A stretch of 64,000 bases of DNA from Gari tellinella (taxonomy: Eukaryota; Mollusca; Bivalvia; Cardiida; Psammobiidae). This document shows, one piece after another, positions 41,901 to 50,900 of the stretch; positions within the stretch are counted from its first letter, which is position 1, and the number at the start of each line of letters is the position of its first letter. The notes beneath the pieces are model-generated. The model searched no databases, was not told where the DNA came from, and saw nothing but the letters and a program-made list of their open reading frames with translations. A program made the translations under genes and the position numbers. The stretch spans positions 43,272,356 through 43,336,355 of the forward strand of contig OV277870.1 in NCBI GenBank assembly GCA_922989275.2, written 5' to 3'.

Positions 41901-44900
41901 TGGATAACAAGGTTGTGTCCCAACTTCAGGTATTAGTGTTTTCTTCTGACCTGTCGGAGTTATTTTTAGATTGGAACATTTTAAAACTTTCAAAGGCATG
42001 AGTTTTCTCTACATACGGTTAATGATACGGATAGCTGTAATTTCTGTGCACAATGTACAGTAGAGGATACCTTATTCTTTCCCGTTTAAACGCAAACGCA
42101 ATGCACTAAACTGTGGAAATTTACTTTAAGAAATTTTTATTATATTTTTAATCTGAGTAGCAAACAGGTTGGAGCATGATCAGACGCCGGGTAACCCGGC
42201 GTCTGATCTGGCTCCAACCTGTTTGCAATGGAAATAATAGTTTTAGTATATAAATGCCTTTGTTGGGAAAGAATAAAATATCAGTAAAGTTAGCGCAAGG
42301 GTCTCGTGCTGCACGAGGATAATGTTATCTCAAGTTGGAAAGTGTACGACTATATAGATCCGATGTTACCCTGTTATCTATTTACCATTATGAACTATTC
42401 TGTTCTAAAAATAACTCTGACAGGTCAGAAAAATCGAACAATATGCATGCTGCAAGTGTGAAAGATATAGGTAAACAAGAGCCGCACCTGAGGAACTATT
42501 GTGTTATACTTGATGCATAATGAAGTTTGTCATTGCATGTATGTGGACTGTTGCATGAAACTGAAACAACTCGGAATTAGGTTTTCCTGTAGAAGTCTCT
42601 GTTAAACTGATAAGCCCCGGGGCGGGTCTATTTTTGACCCTGGGGTCATGATTTGAACAATCTTGGTAGAGGACCATAAGGCAAAGCTAGATGCCAAATA
42701 TAAAAGGTATGGGCCTGACAGTTTCAGAGAAGAAGATTTTTTAAGTTTTTATTGAAACAATCTATTTTCAGCTCCTGTGACCTAGATATGCAATGGACCG
42801 GAAACATTTGAACAACTTTCAAAGAGGACCATATAAGGATCATTTCTGCCAAGTTTGGTAAAAATTCATTGAGTGGTTTCGGAGGAGATGTCGTTTAAAG
42901 AAATTGTTGAAGACGAATGAACGAACGACGGACGAACGAACGACGACGGACATAGCACGATCAGAATAGCTCACCTTCAGGTGAGCTAAAAAGTAAAGTA
43001 GTTATAAGTACTTTTCAAAACTTAAACATACATTTTAAAACCTAAATGCAGAGGCCTAGGTCAAGGTCAAAGTCACCAAGGTCAAATTGTCATATAAATG
43101 GAAAGGTCCTTCACCAAAGTATGTGTGCCGCAAGTATGAATGCTGTATGTCAAGGGGTATAGCAGTTGTGAGCACTTTCCAAAGCTTAAAACACAGAGGC
43201 TGAGGTCTAGGTCACAGGGGCCAATTTTTCATATTATGGATTAGGAAAGGTCTTGTTCCAAAGTATGTGTGCTGAAAGTATGAAAACTCTAGGTCAAGGG
43301 ACAAATAGTGGTTGTGAGCACTTTTAAAACCTTATAAGTACAATCTGAAACTGAAATGTAGAGGCTTATATAGGTCAAGGTTAGGGTGTCAAAGTTTTCA
43401 TATTGATGGAAATATCTTGGCCCAAGTTGTTTACACTTTCTTTAAACTATGGCTAACACGAATAGGAATGGCAATGGCAACCACTGGGTGACAAAATATT
43501 AAGCTCTCCTGGATATTTGTCCAGGAAGCAAAAATATATTCAAACTTCCATGTACTTAAAAACGTCGGAATTCCAAGAAAATTTAACAAACACTCGATCA
43601 ACAGTTTTAAAGTGTTCAACAACCATTCAATGGGAAAAAAAGGATTCCTAAAAACCTGTTTAATGCAGCTTGAAAGTATTACTTTCTTTTTTCTACATCA
43701 AGATACCATAAAGACTAAGTCTATTGCATCTTCATTTGCTGGGTCCATGCTTACCTGTAACCATGCAAGAGGCAGATATGTGCAGGAGTGATTAGCCTTG
43801 CAAACAGTTTTGATCCAGATGAGACATTGCATACCACGACCTCAGCAAACAGTGTAGACCCAGATATATCAAAGAGTGCTCCTTCAGATGACAATTTTAC
43901 AGACGAAAAAAATACCCTACATGCAAAGAGTTAAAATAAGTTCTATCATTATCAATGAAGAACCCCCCTCCCCCTTCCCAGAAGCAGCAAAGGGCACATC
44001 TCCATAAAACTTATACGGGGCTCAAATGATAATCTGTTACTATAAATAGATTCAGGAGCGAGTAACCCATGGTGAAATCTGTGCTCACTTATCAGTACCA
44101 CTGTTACAAAGGTTGAAACAATGAGATTTAAGATGTTTGTTTTACCTAAAATTTCAAGTAGGCTGATTAGATTGGGTTCCCAGTTGTTTATCAGGTAACA
44201 TAATGTACCTTGGTAGTCTAGATAAAGTTAAAGTATTAATCTACACAATTTACAGTAGAATCACTAAATTTGCGTCTCACATAAAAAAGCACTTATATAA
44301 ATACTGTTACAATCATTATCTATACACAACGCTGATTTTTTTCAACTGGACAAGTCAATTTTGTGAAAAAATGATAATTTTTTGCTGGATGTTGAGGGCT
44401 GTTTTCAAATAATATTTAACTTGAAATCAAACAGTGAAGACTCTGATCAGAGGGCTCCTGATGGAGCCCTCTGATAAGTGTCTACACTGTTTGCAAAGGC
44501 TACACGATATTCATAATGGTGTCCTGCACACTAAGGGTATATATAGATATGATGGGGTGGAAAATTATCAAAGAATGCATGGGACAATTTTTAGAACTAA
44601 TATCAATGAAACCACTTTTTTGCCCGGCCATTCATAAATGTTTTCTTCCTGAATCCAAATTTCTATGTTGCCTATTGGCCAGCGTTTATGGCTTCCAGCC
44701 CAAATCTCAATTTTGTTGTTTGCATTGTTCAAATGTTTAACAACAGTTGTATCACAGTAGCCAGTGTCTAGATTTGAAGACAGGTAACCAGTTAAAGCAG
44801 GTTGAAAGTAAAACAAAATACTCATAAAGGACCATTCTGTTCTACTACCAACCTGCTTTATTTAGAAACTGATACTAGAAATTGATTCTGTGTTTCATGT

Positions 44901-47900
44901 CCAGAACTAAATTTCTTGGTGGGGATGTATATTTCTTAACCCTTAGCCTGCCACTCACGACTATAGCTCCATATGCAAACAGCTTGGATCCGGATGAGAC
45001 GCCGAGTAACTCGGCGTCTCATCTGGATACAAACTGTTTGACACTCGGACAACATTTTCAGCAATTTTGAGCAACTTTGAAGCACTTTGAAACTTGAAGC
45101 AGACGAGAAATATTGCAGACGACAATTTATTTGGCGGGCTATGGGTTAATGTAGGAATAACTAAGAGGTGTAAAAAGTACAGTAAACCCTCTCAATTATG
45201 ACAACTAAATAAATGCTAATTTATTGTTTAAAAGACAGGTGACAGCTTAAAGCTAAAGGAGCATTTTGTTTAACTGTCAAATTGCCTTAAGCTGTCACCT
45301 GTTTTTAACACCTAATTGATAACACATTTTTGTGGTCGTAATAGAGGTTTTACTGTATAATAGATTATAATATATTACAGAGTAATGGGTTTAAGACAGA
45401 ATCTGATGGTTCCTGAGTGTTTTTCTTTCATCCAAACTGTAGCTGCAACTAGTCCTTAATAATGATTCCCTTGCTAATAATGTAGTGACAATAATTAGAA
45501 AGCAGTGTAGACCCGAATAAGACAGCTGACTTTGGTCTGCACTGTTTTCTTATAGAATTTGTTTTTTCAAACTCTTTCTTAAGAGAATATTATCAGCCAA
45601 GTTTATAGTTCAGATGATAGAAGTTCATAGTGGATGGAATTTTATAACTGCTCTGCAGGAGGTCAGAATCCAATGAATATTATTTTGAGTTGTTGAAGTC
45701 AAGCTTAAGGCCTCTCGCATAGGAGAGTTTTCTTGTGGGCGAGCGGAAATGCATCTCGATGATATAGACTTTTTCCGTACATGCTTATACTAGAAAATTT
45801 ACATAAAGAAAATCTTGATAAGCTTTGTGGTCTTCCTCGGTAGCTCAGTTGGTAAAGTGATTGACTAGCGATCAAACAGTTCTAGGTTCGAGTCCCACTT
45901 TTTTTTAAATGCAGTGTCCGATTTTATTGACTTGTCAGTCCATAACGCAGTGATCAAGGGACATGTTATGATTAGTCTTTGTTGGTTAGAATCAGTGTCT
46001 ACTATATTTTGTCCAATTATGTAATATGTCCATTTACGTTTTCGTTCAATGGATTACAAGTAAATAAAATCGGAATATAAGATTTGATCGAACTATCAAG
46101 ACACAAAATGAAGCTTATCAATCCTTTTGTGTCTGTTTTCTACATTTACAAGATCGATATTGCCCATTATAATATTTAAACAATATCATTAACCTTTTTT
46201 GCAGGTCTATGAATAACTTGTAATGCATTTAAATGACAGAATTTCATTTTTAAGGGACCTGTAACTGTATCTAATCTTCAAATTTCCCAATTTTCAAAAG
46301 AAAAACTGTAATTACAACAAATCCTTACTGTCATAATATGTTTGAATAGAATGAAAAAAATAACTAATATTGAATGAGTCATTTATTTGTTATTCAAGTT
46401 TTTATGAAAAATTAGCATTTTTAAATAGCAGATAACATCTTTCTGAACACCTTTATTCAAAATGTGTTTTGATTTTCTTGTAAGGAATGTTATGAACAAC
46501 TTATTGCACGAGACTTAGTCGTTAACTTTATTTAATTTTGAAAAATACTTTCTCATCAAAATTCCAGGTTTTGGCTAAAAAAAGAGATCTCAAAGACAAA
46601 CCAAACGATAAGTTTTGCCTATATTTGTACAGATTGTTTCTTAGACTAGTATTATTCTTCAAGCAAAGATTCATAACACCTTTTAAGAAAATTAAGCTCA
46701 CTAGCGAGCTACCTTAACACTGCTTGATAAATGTCTGTGTTGACATTCACGATCACCGTTCATTAGACAGTTACACTTATCATCATGATATGATAACACA
46801 TTGAATCAGCATTAATTTTCCCATCTGTACTACTAGGAGTCAATTTTTTTTTCAAAAAAAAATCAGAAGCTTTTTGACTGTATACAGTAAAACCTCTCTG
46901 TAATGACTACTAAAATTAACCCTTAGCCCGCCGAATAAATTGTCGTCTGCTATATTTCTCGTCTGCTTCAAGTTTCAAAGTGCTTCAAAGTTGCTCAAAA
47001 TTGCTGAAAATGTTGTCCCGAGTGTCAAACAGCTTGGATCCGGATGAGACGCCGAGTTACTCGGCGTCTCATCCGGATCCAAGCTGTTTGCATATGGAGC
47101 TATAGTCGTGAGTGGCAGGCTAAGGGTTAAGGCTAACTGATTGTATAAAATACAGGTGACAGCTTTAAGCACTGGTGACAGTAAAACAGGAAGCTACTGT
47201 ACTTTCTGTTTACTGTTTACTTTCTGTTTTCTGTTTACTGAGCTTTCTGTTTTACTGTCAACTTGCTTTAAGCAGTCACCTGAATCAAACACCTAATAAT
47301 TCACACAATTTAGTGGTCGTAATAGAGCAGGTTTAACAATAACTAAGTGTAACAATGTAGCTTCATCATCATCATAATCATTAATGTTTAATTTCAGGTT
47401 AAAAATCTGTCATCTTTATTAAGATAAACTTATCAATTTATAACATAACAATTTCCTTAACCCTTTACTTCCAGGATGTTATCTGCTTTAAAAATGTCAT
47501 CTGCTTTTATTTCTGAAATTGAAATCATGTGCATTTTGACTTTAAAAACATTGATATGGGGTATAGTCAAACAGTTTAGACCCTGATCTGATGCAGGGTT
47601 ACCTAGCTAGCTAGCATCTGATCATGATCCAAACTGTTTCCAAATGCCAATGCATCCCTACCAAACAATTGAGTGGGTTAGTTGTCAAACTCAAGAGGTA
47701 GATTTCAGATATATATTTCATAGATATTACCCGGGCTCACTCTCCTTATCAAAAAGCTGAGCAAATCGAGCAATAGCCGTGAGCATCAATTTTAATCCGG
47801 TGTGCAGTAAAATAACCCGACTCTGTGGTCACAAGGGGCTTTATCTTGGGGGATACCTTTACAATTGTGGTGTGTGTCCGCTCTCATTTTCCAAAAATCA

Positions 47901-50900
47901 AGTATCAACTTTCAGCGTTCAATGTGGATTTACTGCTGGAGTGAATCATGTGTTTCAGGCAGGATTTAATGCCCTGGTTACAGCTTGTCATCCAATATGC
48001 AGCGTAAAAGGTAAGGTTTAAATACAGACTTTTATGACAATGTTTTTAAAGCCGTGGCCAGTTTGATACACAATGTGGTTTTATGCAACTTGTTGAACTT
48101 GGGTTAATCAACCACTCTGAGTAAAGAGGCATGTTGATTGCTTAACATGAGTCACAGCTTAATGCAAGACAAAAGTAATGCAGAAAGCTCCTGTAGGAGC
48201 TTTCTGCATTACTTTTGTCCTGCATTAAGCTGAAGCCATACTATACTATGACTTTTAGTACATTTATATTCAGAGTGGTCACTTAACGCAACATTGACTG
48301 TATCTTAACCCTTTGACCTCAAATTAATGAATTACTGTCTGCTTCAATAGTGTTGTCTGCAAATTTTTACCAATACTATATCTTTTTCAAATCTTTGTAT
48401 GCTTACTGGCATTTCATGACTACCTTTGCAAAGAGTTTGGATCAAGATGAGGTGCCATTTTAGTAAGTGTCACACCAGAATCCAAACTATTTGACACTCT
48501 TTCCAAATATTTTGAAAAATAGATTTCAGAAACGTTTAATTTAAAACAGAAGCAGACAATATAACTTTACATATCTTCAAAGGGCTGATACATTCAACAC
48601 TAGATACAAGTTTACTCGCCATTAACAAACAGTGCACTTGTTAAGAGTACACTTGTCCAATGCAAACAATACAGACTCTGATTAGATGGCTCATTGCAAA
48701 TTGGAAATTGTCCATTCAAAGTCTCATGGTCAAATGAGTTAAAACAAAAGCATTTGATACAAGTAAGCATATTGCGATTAGATCCCGTTTCTGTGATCTG
48801 GTTACATACTGTTTGGTATATAAGCCATGTTGAGCTTTTGAGTTCACACTATGCCTTTTATGCATTTAATACAATAACAAGATATCAGGTTAAAAATCAC
48901 AGATCTTGTACTAAGTGTTTGTATTTAACATTCACAAGACTTAGTAGCTTCAGCTGGTTGAATTGTAAGTTCATATATAAACGGAATTCAACACTTATTA
49001 TGATATAAGCACTATTTATATTCATAAGTCCTGAATATCTGACTAAAATTGTTCAGGTTATTGCATAAGCAAGCCGGACAGATAAACAAACAGACAAACA
49101 GGAAAACTACACCATAATAGTCCTACATCCCATTTTCAATGGTCATATAATTATAAGCCTTGGGCCTAGCTCCACAGCTAATTAACTTATATACGTACCT
49201 TCAGAACTTTGATAATTGACTGCTTAATGCAGAACATATAGGTAAAGCAGATAGCTCCTATAGAAGCAATCTACTTTATTTTTGTTCTGCATGAAGCTGC
49301 AACCTGTATTAACCCTTAGCCCGCCAAATAAATTGTCGTCTGCTATATTTCTCGTCTGCTTCAAGTTTCAAAGTGCTTCAAAGTTGCTCAAAATTGCTGA
49401 AAATGTTGTCCGAGTTTCAAACAGCTTGGATCCGGATGAGACGCCGAGTTACTCGGCGTCTCATCCGGATCCAAGCTGTTTGCATATGGAGCTATAGTCG
49501 TGAGTGGCAGGCTAAGGGTTAAAGGCTGCTACTTTGCCGTCTTCTGTTAAGCATTTACAAATGACTACCGAATCAGAACAAAAATAAAACAGAGAGCTTC
49601 CCTTGAAGCTTTCTGCTAATTTTATTACTTCTGATCTTCATTAAGCTCCCACCTATATTAACCCTTTGCTCCATAGCTTGTTTCTAGTATTGAAGATAAG
49701 TGAACACTTAAAACAGGTTGAAAGTAAAGCAGAATGTGCCTTAAGGCACATTCTGCTTTACTTTCAATCTGCTTTAAGATGGCATCAGCCAGGATATAGA
49801 AAATATTTTTTTATGATGAATACTCATTACTATCAATTGGAACTATTTTCTTCAGTGGATAATTAAATTAATGGCATAAAAATGTGTATTTATAGAGTGA
49901 CTAAGAGTAATGGACTAAGCTATACCGCCTAATGGCATAATAATGTGTATTTATAGAGTAATGGACTTAAAACAACCGCCTATATTAAACTGCAAAGAGT
50001 GACTGCTGAATTATTACAAATGTCAATTGAAGCTGTGTGGGAGGTTTAGATAATGCTGGTGCCCTGATAGCCATGGACGTAATTTTAGACAGTTGCAATA
50101 CAGTAATGCAGACATGCACAACTAACTGCACTGCATGCCTGGGGTAGATTACAGCCATTCATGGCAATGAAACAGGTTTGATTGGACAAAAAACAAAATG
50201 AAAATGATATGTAGAGGGTTAAATAATGAAAACAATACTTTGATTGAAATATTTACATTAACTGCAAATTCTGTTGCATAAAAAGTACACCACTCCTTTA
50301 TAATATAAACAAGATTTCTCTTACAAGAGTGCAGGGGTCCAGATAAATTAAGGGGAACTAATCTAATATTTTCTCACATATTTCAGAACCAAATCCTATG
50401 GTGTTACTACTCATTAGAATCGTCTCAAAGAGACGATTCTTATGAGTAGTGACACCATAGGGTTTAATGCAGAAATAAAGATTTTATTTTTTGAAATACT
50501 CCCCTTATCTGGAGCTCAGAATGGTTCAGCAGTATTTGGGGGAATCAACTTGAAACTCTAAGCATGCAAGAGACAATATCTTACTTTGCCCTTATCTTTC
50601 CAATTATGAGTGAACATGAACAATTAAACCAAACTTTTGCATTTGCTAATTAATGTATCATAAGTATGTCAACACTGCAAGGGCACCATAATATGGACAA
50701 CTTGTGTCAAGTTTCATAAGCTCGCTACATGTCAAATTTCATTGCAACACTTTCATTCCTATACCTCATGTTATATAATTTAGTCTTAACTTGTTTTTCT
50801 ATTTTTAGTAGTAATGACCTTGACCTTGATCTGAGAAACCTCCCAAAAGAAGTAAAACTTAAGATCTCTATGCAAGCATGCTATATGCCAAAATTGGTCA

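Noticed and set aside
45834..45898. Functional tRNA-Ala gene
   Set aside because: The acceptor stem has no 3' partner and the T stem is mismatched, so it is listed only as tRNA-like.
49309..49522. Perfect palindromes read as rho-independent terminators
   Set aside because: They are core hairpins of TTAA MITEs in eukaryotic DNA, without a coupled T tract or upstream operon.
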